Source of the DNA: Pseudomonas batumici
GTDB lineage: Bacteria > Pseudomonadota > Gammaproteobacteria > Pseudomonadales > Pseudomonadaceae
Direction: 5' to 3'
DNA: 64,000 nt
NCBI RefSeq assembly: GCF_000820515.1
Contig: NZ_JXDG01000068.1
Location: 62,001-126,000, forward strand
Program-made: the position numbers and the translations under genes
Notes under the pieces: generated by a model
Told to the model about the DNA's origin: nothing
Seen by the model: only the letters and a program-made list of their open reading frames with translations
Database searches by the model: none
Shown here: one piece after another, positions 34,290 through 43,237 of the stretch
How positions within the stretch are numbered: the stretch's first letter is position 1
Layout: every line of letters starts with the position of its first letter

Positions 34290-34889
34290 ATGCGCGTTTT
34301 GCCTGGCCTATTACTTCTACTGCCCCTTGCCAGCCCTTTCGTCCAGGCTGAACTGATTGATGACGTCAACGACCGGGGCGAATTGCGCATTGCCCTGGAA
34401 GGGGACATGCGCCCCTTCGGCTTCACCGAGTCCGGTCGTCTGACCGGCTTCGAGGTCGAACTGGGCGAACAACTGGCCCGGGAACTGGACGTTCAAGCCT
34501 CGTTCGTCCCCACCGACGCCGCCGATCTGCTGCAAGGCGTCGAGAGTGGCAAATACGATGTCGCCCTCAACCACATGGCTATGACCGCGGAACTGCGCAA
34601 ACGTTATGACTTCAGCGAACCTTATGGTTACGCCAGTGCGCAATGGCTCGCGCACAAGGAAGCGCCGCCGACACAGATCCCGTTCGCCATGCAGGAAAAC
34701 TCGCTGGCGGTCACACAGGACGCGTCCGGGGCACCAACCGTGACCCTGGCGATTCCGTTCCAGAAAGGTAATCCGGCGTTCCAGGCCAGTCTCGACAAGG
34801 CGCTGCAGCGCTTGAAGGCGGACGGACGCCTCGCGGCGCTCTCGCAGAAATGGTTCGGGATGGATGCCACCCAGCCGCCGCAGCAGTGA
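34290..34889 (+). CDS. short periplasmic solute-binding protein (SBP_bac_3-like)
   Basis: This 199-residue protein has a signal peptide (about residues 1-20). The first lobe is of an amino-acid-type binding protein: GELRIALEGDMRPFGFTESGRLTGFEVELG and GKYDVALNHMAMTAELRKRYDFSEPY. It ends with the family's closing helix region PFQKGNPAFQASLDKALQRL and KWFGMD. About 50-60 residues that normally make most of lobe two are absent, replaced by a short linker. The start at 34290 is chosen because it opens the signal peptide. No permease or ATPase gene is nearby, so it may be a sensor-like or orphan protein. Confidence 0.8.
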   Translation: MRVLPGLLLLLPLASPFVQAELIDDVNDRGELRIALEGDMRPFGFTESGRLTGFEVELGEQLARELDVQASFVPTDAADLLQGVESGKYDVALNHMAMTAELRKRYDFSEPYGYASAQWLAHKEAPPTQIPFAMQENSLAVTQDASGAPTVTLAIPFQKGNPAFQASLDKALQRLKADGRLAALSQKWFGMDATQPPQQ

Positions 34890-34912
34890 GCCGACAGGGG
34901 GGGGCAGGTGTT

Positions 34913-35416
34913 CTAGGGTTTTGCGCGATGCTCCAGGTTCCGCAGGGCGACCACCGCTTCAGCCAGTTCCAACTCACTGAACACCTGCACCCCGGCCTGT
35001 TTCAACAACGCCGCCGTCACCCCTTCGCCGCGAACCTTCACCCCGCTGAAGCTCCCGTCGTAGGTCAGCCGGTTGCCACAGGACGGGCTGTTGGCCTTGA
35101 GCACCGCGAGACGAATGCCATGCTGCTGCACCAACGCCAGCGCCTGGCGCGCGCCAGAGAGAAAGGCCTCGCTGACGTCCTCGCCCTCGGTGGTAATGAC
35201 TCGGGCCAGCCCCTCCAGCACCTGCGCGCCCTGCCCGCCGGGAATTTCCGCTGCCGCACGGGGCGTCGGCAAGCCGCCGGCCACTTCCGGGCACAAAGGC
35301 ACCACCCGCCCCTCAGCCTGCCAACGGGACAGTTGCTCATAAGGCCCGCTGGCCCCGCCGTCATAACGGACGAGATGCCCCAGCAGGCAGCGACTGACCA
35401 GAATCTTCTGCTTCAT
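34913..35416 (-). CDS. DUF523 family protein
   Basis: This 167-residue protein has the family start KILVSRCLLGHLVRYDGG, the PLCPEVAGGLPTPRAAAEI block and LKANSPSCGNRLTYDGSFSG. The three conserved Cys (8, about 42 and about 112) look like a metal or iron-sulfur site. The function is unknown. Its start overlaps the stop of the 2OG-Fe(II) oxygenase gene by four bases (ATGA), so the two are coupled. Confidence 0.87.
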   Translation of the reverse strand: MKQKILVSRCLLGHLVRYDGGASGPYEQLSRWQAEGRVVPLCPEVAGGLPTPRAAAEIPGGQGAQVLEGLARVITTEGEDVSEAFLSGARQALALVQQHGIRLAVLKANSPSCGNRLTYDGSFSGVKVRGEGVTAALLKQAGVQVFSELELAEAVVALRNLEHRAKP

Positions 35417-36048
35417 GGAAACGGCCCATTGCCGCGCCGACGAAACCAGCCGGTCAAGGACAGGCGCTCGCGGGTCGCCGGCAACACTTCATGGGGTACA
35501 TCGCCCGAGAGGAACACCACCAGGCAACCGCCGGTCGGAACCACGTCATGTTCCACGCCGTCGTCCAGATACATCCGTAGCTGGCCGCCATGCTCCGGCA
35601 ACCAGGCGTCGTTCAGATAGATCACCGCCGAGACCATTCGTCGGTCATCGTCGTGAAAGCGATCCAGATGCGTTTTGTAGAAGGCCCCTGGCGGGTAGAG
35701 CGCGAAATGGCTTTCGAAATCCTCGAGCCCCAGGAACAACCCACGGTTGAGGGCCTCGCGCAGGCTGTCCATCAGCCCCAGGTATTCATCGCAGGCCTCG
35801 GCCTGGCCCGGTTCCAGCCACTGGATATGGTCGCCGCGAATCCCCTCGCGCACTTCCTGGGCCGGCCCGCGCCCCACCCCGGCAGGCGCCAGCTCGCCTT
35901 CGGCGGCGCGTCGGCGGCACTCGGCGGCCAGGGCCACGGTCAGCACCTGCGGCAGGAAGATGTTCTGCTGCGACCAGCCGCGCTCGGCCAGGTCGTCGAC
36001 GATACGTAACAGCAGCGGATGATCAGAGGGTATGTGCATGCCGCGCAT
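35413..36048 (-). CDS. 2OG-Fe(II) oxygenase
   Basis: This 211-residue dioxygenase of the prolyl-4-hydroxylase-like type has the iron triad HLD (YKTHLDRFHDDD) and His in SGDVPHEVLPATRERLSLTGWF, with the Arg that binds 2-oxoglutarate. The upstream YPPGAFYKTH and the following VSAVIYLNDAWLPEHGGQLRMYL are typical. The substrate is not evident. Two ATGs nine bases apart could start it; 36048 has a better spaced TGGA. A long upstream frame is an antisense shadow. It is coupled to the DUF523 gene. Confidence 0.85.
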   Translation of the reverse strand: MRGMHIPSDHPLLLRIVDDLAERGWSQQNIFLPQVLTVALAAECRRRAAEGELAPAGVGRGPAQEVREGIRGDHIQWLEPGQAEACDEYLGLMDSLREALNRGLFLGLEDFESHFALYPPGAFYKTHLDRFHDDDRRMVSAVIYLNDAWLPEHGGQLRMYLDDGVEHDVVPTGGCLVVFLSGDVPHEVLPATRERLSLTGWFRRRGNGPFP

Positions 36049-36156
36049 AGTATCCAGATGCCCGAAAATCCGACAGAGCCGCCTGAACGACTTACAGGAA
36101 TTCTCGACAAGTACGGCGCTCGCCGGGACAATAGCCGGCTGTAGACAGGAGTCCCT

Positions 36157-36918
36157 ATGCGCCGTTTGCTTTTTTCGCTGTTGTTGTTCTGCACCTTGCC
36201 CGCCTGGGCAGACAGCCACGACCAGTTGTACCGGGTCGCCGGTTGGCCGGAACAGCGCGCGCATTTCAACGATGCCCTGAGCGCTGCCCAGCAGAAGTAT
36301 CGCAACAGCCTGCCGCCGGCGGTCTATGACGCGCTGGTGAGCAACAGCAACCAGCGTTTCGCGCCCCAGGCCATGGACCAGCGGGCGGAGGCCCAGTTGC
36401 GCCAGCACCTCGACAACCCGAAACCGGCACTGACGTTCTTCCAGTCGCCGCTGGGGCGCAAGATCGTCTCCGCCGAACTGCTCGCCACCCGCCGCGACCA
36501 ATTGGCCAAGAACGCCCAGGGTCTGCCGCATATCGAAGCCAGTGCCACCCGGCGCCTGCTGATCAACCACCTGGGCCGGGCCCTGCCGGCGCGCGAGGCC
36601 GGGGCCGAAGTCACCCTGGCCATCGCCGGCGTGGCCGCCGACAGCCTGAGCTCGATGCTCCCCGGGCTGCTGGGCAGCGGCGCGACACAAGGCATGCTGA
36701 ACGGCCAGCGCGAGCGCTTGATGCAACAGATCGGCAAAGACCTGGATAACACCTTGCTCTACGTCTACCGCGGCCTGTCCGACCCGGAGCTGGAAGAGTT
36801 CACCACCTTTGCCGAATCGCCGGAGGGCAAGGCCTACTATCAGGCCGCGCTGGCAGCGATCCGCGCGGGGCTGGCGGTGGGCCAGAACCTGGCGCCGGCG
36901 CCGCAGCCCGGGAGCTGA
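36157..36918 (+). CDS. DUF2059-like periplasmic protein
   Basis: This 253-residue protein has a signal peptide (MRRLLFSLLLFCTLPAWA, cleaved near residue 18). A helical body follows that includes TFFQSPLGRKIVSAEL and, near the end, DPELEEFTTFAESPEGKAYYQAALAA. The second block (a Phe-x3-Glu/Ser-Pro-x-Gly pattern) is typical of DUF2059. Both halves carry this pattern, suggesting an internal duplication. The function is unknown. It is divergent from the oxygenase gene and converges with the recQ-type gene. Confidence 0.75.
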   Translation: MRRLLFSLLLFCTLPAWADSHDQLYRVAGWPEQRAHFNDALSAAQQKYRNSLPPAVYDALVSNSNQRFAPQAMDQRAEAQLRQHLDNPKPALTFFQSPLGRKIVSAELLATRRDQLAKNAQGLPHIEASATRRLLINHLGRALPAREAGAEVTLAIAGVAADSLSSMLPGLLGSGATQGMLNGQRERLMQQIGKDLDNTLLYVYRGLSDPELEEFTTFAESPEGKAYYQAALAAIRAGLAVGQNLAPAPQPGS

Positions 36919-36941
36919 GCAACAAACCTCCTCGCCAGTAC

Positions 36942-38894
36942 CTATGCGGTCTGTGCCTGCCCCTCAAGGGACCACGCCGCAACCCACTCCCGCACATCGG
37001 CGTAGGGATACGCCTCCAACGCAGAAAAACCCGGCAACGCCCTCGCCTTCAACTTCGTAAACAACGGTACGCTGATACCGCAGAGGAAGCGCGTCAGGCA
37101 CTCCGCACTCGGTGAATGCCCGTTGTGCTCCTGGTGCCTGTGGATAAAGCCACTGCACAGCCCCGGGAAGTCCCGCTGCTCGAGCGCAGGCAAGGCCGGC
37201 GGCTCCGGCAGGCACGCCACCTGCCCGTGACACACCGAACAATGCCCGCAGCGCTCGGGCGCCTGCTCATCGCCGAAATAGCGGGCCAGCCGATGGCCCA
37301 GGCATTGCTCGCTCGCAAACAGCGCCAGCATCGCGTGAATCCGCGCAATCTCGCTGACCTCATGCTGGGCGAAACAGGCATACAGCTCCAGGCTCAGGGC
37401 ATGGGGATCGAAGTCGCTGACCAACAGGCTGTAGACCTCGGTCATCTGCTTGCTTTCCAGCTCGATCCAACGCCGCTCCTGGAAAAAGTCCAGGGCCTTC
37501 ACCACCCGGCCGCGCTCGGCCCGATGCTGCTGATACAGCGCGTCGAAATTCACCGTGGCCCAGGTCCGGGCGCGGCTGGAGGTCTGGATGATCGCCGAGA
37601 CAAAGTCGCGCCGCTCGCCCTCGAACTTCGCCAGCAACACCTCGGGCTCCACCAGGAACTTGAACCGGTATTCGGCAAAGTACGCATAACGCGGCGCGAT
37701 CAAGCCACGCAACTCCAACTGGACCAGGAGTGTCTTGAGCGGCAACTGGCGAATATTGCTCTGATCCGCCAAGGGGCCGAGCAGGAACTCCCACTGTCCG
37801 TCCGGGAGCGCGCCCTTGAGTTCATCCAGCACGCGCCGAATCCCCTCCAGCTCCGGCGTATCGCCGTAGACGAAGTTCTCCAGCACGTTGAGACTGTCGC
37901 GATTGGCCAGCACCAGGCAATCGGAAGGCTGGCCGTCGCGTCCGGCGCGACCGATTTCCTGGCTGTAGTTCTCGATGGACTTGGGCAGGTCGAAATGCAC
38001 CACGTTGCGGATATCGGCCTTGTCGATGCCCATGCCGAAAGCGATGGTGGCGACGATGCAGTTCAACTGCCCGGCCATGAACTGCTTCTGGATCGCCTCG
38101 CGCTGCTCATTGGGCAAGCCGGCGTGATAGGCCGTGGCCGGGATCGCGTTGCGGCTCAGGTGCTGGGCGATCTGCTCGGCGGTCTTCTGCAGGGTCACGT
38201 AGACGATGCTCGGCTGTCCGACACGCCCGCCCAGCCACTCCACCAGCCGGCGCTGCTTATCCTGGCTGCCGACGGGTTCCACCAACAGGTTCAGGTTCGG
38301 ACGATAGAAACCGGTGGTGACCACATCGCCCGGCGCGATGGCGAACTTGGCCTGCATGTCGGCGATCACCTTCGGCGTGGCGGTGGCGGTCAACAGCAAG
38401 GCCTGGGGAATGCGGAACTGGCGCTGATACTCCGGCAGCTTCAGGTAATCGGGACGGAAATTGTGGCCCCATTCGGAGATACAGTGCGCCTCGTCCACCA
38501 CCAGCAGGGAAATCCGCACCTGCTGGAGAAAGTTGCGGAAGCGCTCGTTCTTCAGGCGCTCCACGGAAATCATCAGGATCTTCAGCTCACCGGCGCGGGC
38601 ACGGGCCATCACCGCATTGACCTCGTCGCGGCTCTGGGCCGAATCGATGCTTGCCGCCGCGATGCCGTGGCGCTGCAGAAAGGCCAGCTGGTCCTGCATC
38701 AGCGCCAGCAGTGGTGACACCACCAGCGTCAGGTGCGGCAGCAGCAGCGCCGGCAGTTGATAACACAGGGACTTGCCGGACCCGGTGGGAAAGATCGCCG
38801 CCGCCGAACGCCCGGCCAATACCGCGCCGATCGCGGCTTCCTGGCCGTCGCGAAACTGTGGATAACCAAAAACCCGCTGGAGGGTGTCGTGCAT
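36942..38894 (-). CDS. recQ: RecQ-family ATP-dependent DNA helicase (no HRDC domain)
   Basis: This 650-residue 3'-5' helicase has motif I FPTGSGKSLCYQ (near residue 36), motif II VVDEAHCISEWGHNFRPDY, motif III LTATATP, motif V AFGMGIDKADIRNVVHFDLPKS and motif VI QEIGRAGRDG. A zinc-site region ends with CGHCSVC around residue 570. No HRDC domain is visible at the C-terminus. In that respect it differs from the E. coli RecQ layout, so it could be a paralogue. It is divergent from the subtilase gene. Confidence 0.85.
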   Translation of the reverse strand: MHDTLQRVFGYPQFRDGQEAAIGAVLAGRSAAAIFPTGSGKSLCYQLPALLLPHLTLVVSPLLALMQDQLAFLQRHGIAAASIDSAQSRDEVNAVMARARAGELKILMISVERLKNERFRNFLQQVRISLLVVDEAHCISEWGHNFRPDYLKLPEYQRQFRIPQALLLTATATPKVIADMQAKFAIAPGDVVTTGFYRPNLNLLVEPVGSQDKQRRLVEWLGGRVGQPSIVYVTLQKTAEQIAQHLSRNAIPATAYHAGLPNEQREAIQKQFMAGQLNCIVATIAFGMGIDKADIRNVVHFDLPKSIENYSQEIGRAGRDGQPSDCLVLANRDSLNVLENFVYGDTPELEGIRRVLDELKGALPDGQWEFLLGPLADQSNIRQLPLKTLLVQLELRGLIAPRYAYFAEYRFKFLVEPEVLLAKFEGERRDFVSAIIQTSSRARTWATVNFDALYQQHRAERGRVVKALDFFQERRWIELESKQMTEVYSLLVSDFDPHALSLELYACFAQHEVSEIARIHAMLALFASEQCLGHRLARYFGDEQAPERCGHCSVCHGQVACLPEPPALPALEQRDFPGLCSGFIHRHQEHNGHSPSAECLTRFLCGISVPLFTKLKARALPGFSALEAYPYADVREWVAAWSLEGQAQTA

Positions 38895-39173
38895 AAGCTG
38901 TCACTCCGTTGACCGCTGTGGATAAACAAACCCTAGGCGGTCGGGCGAGAAAAGGTCCGAGGCAAGCATTACAAACTGCTACGGCACGCCAGACTAGCGC
39001 AAAGCAGGCCGCGGTTGCGCGATGGCGACCAATACCCGGATACAAATCCCCAGGTGCGCCACGGTGGAAATGTCGATTACATCGAAGCGACTTGGGTGAC
39101 TGACATTCAGTACCCGATCACCCCGCCCTTGAAACGGACAGTTCAAGGGTTGTCGTTTGCACAGGAGCTTCAC

Positions 39174-40289
39174 ATGGACGCTGTACTTCATCGCCTCTTA
39201 TCGCTGCCTCGCGGCCTGCTGCTGACCCCACTCCTGCTGGGGGGCTGCCTGTACGACCTGGACTTCAGCCAACTCAGCCAGCCGGGCAAGACCGGGATCG
39301 AACCGCTCTCCAGCGTCTTCGAAACCCCGGAATACAACGCTCAACGCGCGCTGGCCGTGGTCAAGGCGTCGGCACTTTATGCACAGGGTGGCACCGGCAA
39401 AGGCATCAACGTGGCCGTCATCGACTCGGGCCTCAATACCGACCTGCCCGAATTCAAGGATCGCCTCACCACGCCCGGCCACGACTATGTGCGTAATGTG
39501 CCCGAACTGATCGACCCCCACGGCCATGGCACCCAGATGGCCGGTATTATCGCCGCCAACCGCGACGGCGAAGGCATGCACGGCATCGCCTTTGACGCCA
39601 AACTGATTGCCATGCGCATCGGCGACGACAACGAGCCGTTCTTTTTCGACGACCAGATCGCCCGCGCCTGGCGAGACAGCTTCGCGGCCGGGGCCCGAAT
39701 CCTGAGTAACTCCTGGGCCAATGACATTCCCGCCACCGAAATCACTGAAGCGCGTTACAAACAAGTGATGGGCGACTCCTTGCCAGTCGCTCGCCAGTTG
39801 GTGGCCGACGGTACCGTGTTTATTTTTCCCACCGGCAATGAGCTACGCCGCGAACCCCTGGCCGAACCTGGCCTGCCCATGGCGTTGCCGGAGCTGGAAA
39901 AAGGCTGGATCGCAGTGGTCGCGCTGAAGAATGACGGTACGGCCATCAACCGGAAATCCAACTACTGCGGCGTGGCCGAACGCTGGTGCATCGCGGTCCC
40001 GGGCGGAGATGGCGGCCTCGGCAAAGGTCTGCTCACCACCAGTGCCAAGGGCGGCTACAAGGAAACCGCCGGCACCTCGCCCGCCGTGGCGCTGGTCAGT
40101 GGTGCGCTCGCCGCCCTGCACAGCCGCTTTCCCGAACTCACCCCTCAGCAACTGCGCGATGTATTGCTCGATAGCGCCAACAACAGCGGGCTTTTTGCCA
40201 AGGGCGAGGCTTATGGGCGCGGCCTGATGGATCTGGAGGCCGCGGCGCGACTGGCCACCGAACGCGCGAGAAAACAGACCGCCGGCTGA
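39174..40289 (+). CDS. S8 subtilisin-like serine protease, lipoprotein
   Basis: This 371-residue protein starts with a lipoprotein signal (LLLTPLLLGGC, lipidated Cys near residue 23), so it is probably anchored in the outer membrane. The subtilase triad is present: Asp in VAVIDSGLN, His in DPHGHGTQMAGI, Ser in ETAGTSPAVALVSGALAAL. The oxyanion Asn region is IFPTGNE. The start at 39174 follows a CAGGAG ribosome site. The longer upstream frame lacks similarity and was rejected. No secretion or inhibitor gene lies beside it, and the substrate is unknown. Confidence 0.88.
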   Translation: MDAVLHRLLSLPRGLLLTPLLLGGCLYDLDFSQLSQPGKTGIEPLSSVFETPEYNAQRALAVVKASALYAQGGTGKGINVAVIDSGLNTDLPEFKDRLTTPGHDYVRNVPELIDPHGHGTQMAGIIAANRDGEGMHGIAFDAKLIAMRIGDDNEPFFFDDQIARAWRDSFAAGARILSNSWANDIPATEITEARYKQVMGDSLPVARQLVADGTVFIFPTGNELRREPLAEPGLPMALPELEKGWIAVVALKNDGTAINRKSNYCGVAERWCIAVPGGDGGLGKGLLTTSAKGGYKETAGTSPAVALVSGALAALHSRFPELTPQQLRDVLLDSANNSGLFAKGEAYGRGLMDLEAAARLATERARKQTAG

Positions 40290-40501
40290 CTTCAAGTTCA
40301 AGTCCCGCACGCCGATACAAGCCCTACGGAGTCGACCGCAGGGCTTGCAGACTTTGACCGTACAACCCGGCTTTTCGGGAAAATGGCATTTCTGTGAACC
40401 CGTCGTTACTGGCGCACAGCCGTTTCACGGTTTGATCTCCGCCCCCAAAGCCCGTGAGAACGCGCCACTATTGGCAGCTCACCAAGGAAGGTAGCGGCGA
40501 C

Positions 40502-41266
40502 ATGCACCACCCCGAGCAAGAAGATGACGATGGCGTCATCCGTTTCAAGCGCCTGCACCCCGAACATTTCGACGTAGTGCTGGGATCGCATCCGACGAAA
40601 CAGAAAGTGCCGCGCCCTGTACAACCGAGGTCCTACGGCCTGTGGATACTGGTACTGATACTGGTGGGCATGCTCGGTTACATGACAGTCAACCGTAACA
40701 ACAGCCACCCAATTCCCATCGCACCACCGCCGGCGGCCGAGCCGGTGCCGATAGAAGCAACCGTGCAGCCCGAAGCGCCGGTAGAGCACGTGGAGCCGGT
40801 GCAACCGCCTGCCGCACCCAGCGCCAAGATCGCGCCTACTCCGCAGCAGGTGGTTGTCGTGGTGCAGACCCAGGCCCCGGCGGCTGTACCCGCTCCCACT
40901 CCGAAGGCCCAGGGCCTGGTGTCGGCCAGCTACCTGGCCGGCTACCACGCCGAATTGAATGCGCCTGAAGCCCGGCAGACGCGCCCGTTCGAAATCGCCA
41001 CGGTCAGCATTCGCGAATGGGACGGGCGCGACCGTTATCAGGCGAAATGGCGGATCTTCAACAACGTCATCGACAACGCCAGCGTCTGCAGCAACTTCCT
41101 GGCCAGCAGCACCGAGCACCGCGAATGCCGCAAATCGGCGGAGGTGTTTTTCAAGGAGCAATGCGGCGAATGGGGCAAGCGCTGGGACCGCGATCAGGAT
41201 GAGAAAAGCAAAGGAATGCGGGAGCGCTATTGCACGGCGACGAAGACGTATAGTGCGGCGGGGTAA
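40502..41266 (+). CDS. single-pass membrane protein with Pro/Ala-rich periplasmic linker
   Basis: This 254-residue protein has an acidic, His-containing cytoplasmic start (MHHPEQEDDDG). One transmembrane helix follows (YGLWILVLILVGMLGYMTV, about residues 44-62), then a Pro/Ala/Val-rich linker (about 70-140) and a C-terminal domain with four Cys (CSNFLAS, RECRKS, EQCGEW, RYCTATK) that could form two disulfides. The start is uncertain; an in-frame ATG 48 bases upstream is also possible. I do not recognise a family. It lies 212 bases after the subtilase gene on the same strand. Confidence 0.7.
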   Translation: MHHPEQEDDDGVIRFKRLHPEHFDVVLGSHPTKQKVPRPVQPRSYGLWILVLILVGMLGYMTVNRNNSHPIPIAPPPAAEPVPIEATVQPEAPVEHVEPVQPPAAPSAKIAPTPQQVVVVVQTQAPAAVPAPTPKAQGLVSASYLAGYHAELNAPEARQTRPFEIATVSIREWDGRDRYQAKWRIFNNVIDNASVCSNFLASSTEHRECRKSAEVFFKEQCGEWGKRWDRDQDEKSKGMRERYCTATKTYSAAG

Positions 41267-41462
41267 ATAGCACGCCGTCGCTGCCAACTCAGCGATAGGG
41301 TTTGGTCACCCTACAAACAATTTCACGCACTGCGGGCATCTCAGCCATTGCCGCGTATTGCTATGGCGGCTGTGTGCGGGACGCCCCACCAGAACACCAG
41401 CGACACGGACTCACTCCTGTAGCCGCTTTTTGGTTATCGACGGCATGACCGCCAGACAATAA

Positions 41463-41486
41463 AAAACCGCCCCTAAGGGCGGTTTT
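41463..41486. terminator. rho-independent terminator after pckA
   Basis: Arms AAAACCGCCC and GGGCGGTTTT with a four-base loop, flanked by A and T runs, lie 25 bases past the pckA stop on the minus strand. Confidence 0.92.
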
Positions 41487-41510
41487 CTTGAAGCGGATAA
41501 CCAGACCTGA

Positions 41511-43058
41511 TTACAACTTCGGCCCAGCTGCCTTGATCGCGTCGCTCACGTCGAACTTCTTGAAGTTCTCGATGAACAGACCCGCCAGCGCTTTCGCCGC
41601 TTCGTCGTAGGCAGCCTTGTCAGCCCAGGTGTTGCGTGGGTTCAACAGGCCAGTCTCGACGCCCGGTACGGCCAATGGCACGTCCAGGTTGATGGTGTCC
41701 AGGTGCTCGGTCTCAGCGCCAACTAACGCGCCGCTCTGGATCGCTGCAATCACGCCACGGGTGGTCGGGATGTTGAAGCGCTTGCCTACGCCGTAGCCGC
41801 CGCCGGTCCAGCCGGTGTTGACCAGGTAGACCTTCGAGCCGAAACCACGGATACGCTTGATCAGCAGTTCAGCGTATTCGCCAGCCGGACGCGGGAAGAA
41901 TGGCGCGCCGAAGCAGGTGGAGAAGGTCGACTTGATGCCGGAACCCGAACCCATTTCGGTCGAGCCCACCAGTGCGGTGTAGCCGGACAGGAAGTGGTAA
42001 GCGGCCTGTTCTTCGCTGAGGATCGACACTGGTGGCAGTACGCCGGTCAGGTCGCAGGTCAGGAAGATCACGGCGTTTGGCTCGCCACCGAGGTTTTTCG
42101 GTGCGCGTTTTTCGATCAGTTCGCGCGGGTAGGCCGCACGGCTGTTCTGGGTCAGGCTGCTGTCGGCGTAGTCGGCCTTTTTGTTGGCGTCGAGCACGAC
42201 GTTTTCCAGCACGGCGCCGTGCTGGATGGCTTTCCAGATCACCGGCTCGTTCTTCTCGGACAGGTCGATGCACTTGGCATAGCAACCGCCTTCGATGTTG
42301 AACACCACGCCTTCGCCCCAACCGTGCTCGTCGTCGCCGATCAGGTAGCGGCTTTCGTCGGCGGACAGGGTGGTCTTGCCAGTGCCCGACAGGCCGAAGA
42401 ACAGGGTCACGTCACCGGCTTCGCCCATGTTGGCGGCACAGTGCATCGGCAGCACGTCAGCCGCAGGCAGCAGGAAGTTCTGTACCGAGAACATGGCCTT
42501 CTTCATTTCACCGGCGTAACGCATGCCGGCGAGCAGGACTTTCTTGGCCGCGAAGTTGATGATCACGGTGCCGTCGGAGTTGGTGCCGTCACGCTCTGGC
42601 ACGCACTCGAACTCCGGCACGTTGAGGACCTGCCACTCGTCCTTGCCACCGGCGTTGTACTGGCCGGCTTCCGGGTTGATGAACAGGCAACGGCCGAACA
42701 GGTTGTGCCAGGCAGTACCGGTGGTCATCTTGACCGGCAGGTAGTGCGCCGGGTCGGAACCGACATGCACGTGGGAAACAAAACGCTCGCGCTCGCCGAC
42801 GAAGGCTTCGACGCGGTTCCACAGGGCATCGAACTTGTCGGCCGGGAACTTGCGGTTGATCGGGCCCCAGGCAATGGCGGCCTGGGTGGAAGGCTCTTCG
42901 ACGATGAAACGGTCGACCGGCGAACGACCGGTACGGTGACCGGTGCGAACGACCAGCGCGCCGGTGTCGGCGAGTTCGCCTTCACCACGAGCCAGGGCTT
43001 CTTTTACCAGATCGTCGACACTCAGATCGGTGTACACGGCATTGATTGCTTGCGTCAT
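41511..43058 (-). CDS. pckA: phosphoenolpyruvate carboxykinase (ATP)
   Basis: This 515-residue gluconeogenic enzyme converts oxaloacetate and ATP to phosphoenolpyruvate. Visible motifs are RTGHRTGRSPVDRFIV near the start, the kinase P-loop FFGLSGTGKTTLSAD (near residue 235), the metal-binding IGDDEHGW and the adenine-binding YLVNTGWTGGGYG. The length fits the family. In the PAO1 block as I recall it, hslO follows as here. It is transcribed alone and ends at a strong terminator. Confidence 0.97.
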   Translation of the reverse strand: MTQAINAVYTDLSVDDLVKEALARGEGELADTGALVVRTGHRTGRSPVDRFIVEEPSTQAAIAWGPINRKFPADKFDALWNRVEAFVGERERFVSHVHVGSDPAHYLPVKMTTGTAWHNLFGRCLFINPEAGQYNAGGKDEWQVLNVPEFECVPERDGTNSDGTVIINFAAKKVLLAGMRYAGEMKKAMFSVQNFLLPAADVLPMHCAANMGEAGDVTLFFGLSGTGKTTLSADESRYLIGDDEHGWGEGVVFNIEGGCYAKCIDLSEKNEPVIWKAIQHGAVLENVVLDANKKADYADSSLTQNSRAAYPRELIEKRAPKNLGGEPNAVIFLTCDLTGVLPPVSILSEEQAAYHFLSGYTALVGSTEMGSGSGIKSTFSTCFGAPFFPRPAGEYAELLIKRIRGFGSKVYLVNTGWTGGGYGVGKRFNIPTTRGVIAAIQSGALVGAETEHLDTINLDVPLAVPGVETGLLNPRNTWADKAAYDEAAKALAGLFIENFKKFDVSDAIKAAGPKL

Positions 43059-43237
43059 GAGATTCCCCGTCGGCCACTGGCCGAGTGCTCCAAACGTTTT
43101 GTAGTAGAAAGTCGTGCACTACTACCGCGAAAAAAGTGGGCCGGATTATGCCAGAAAAGCCCAAAAAGAGTAGGGTCCTCCTGTCAGAACGCCCGTTTTC
43201 TGTCATTTGACAGGAGATTTACCTGCGCTGAACCGTT

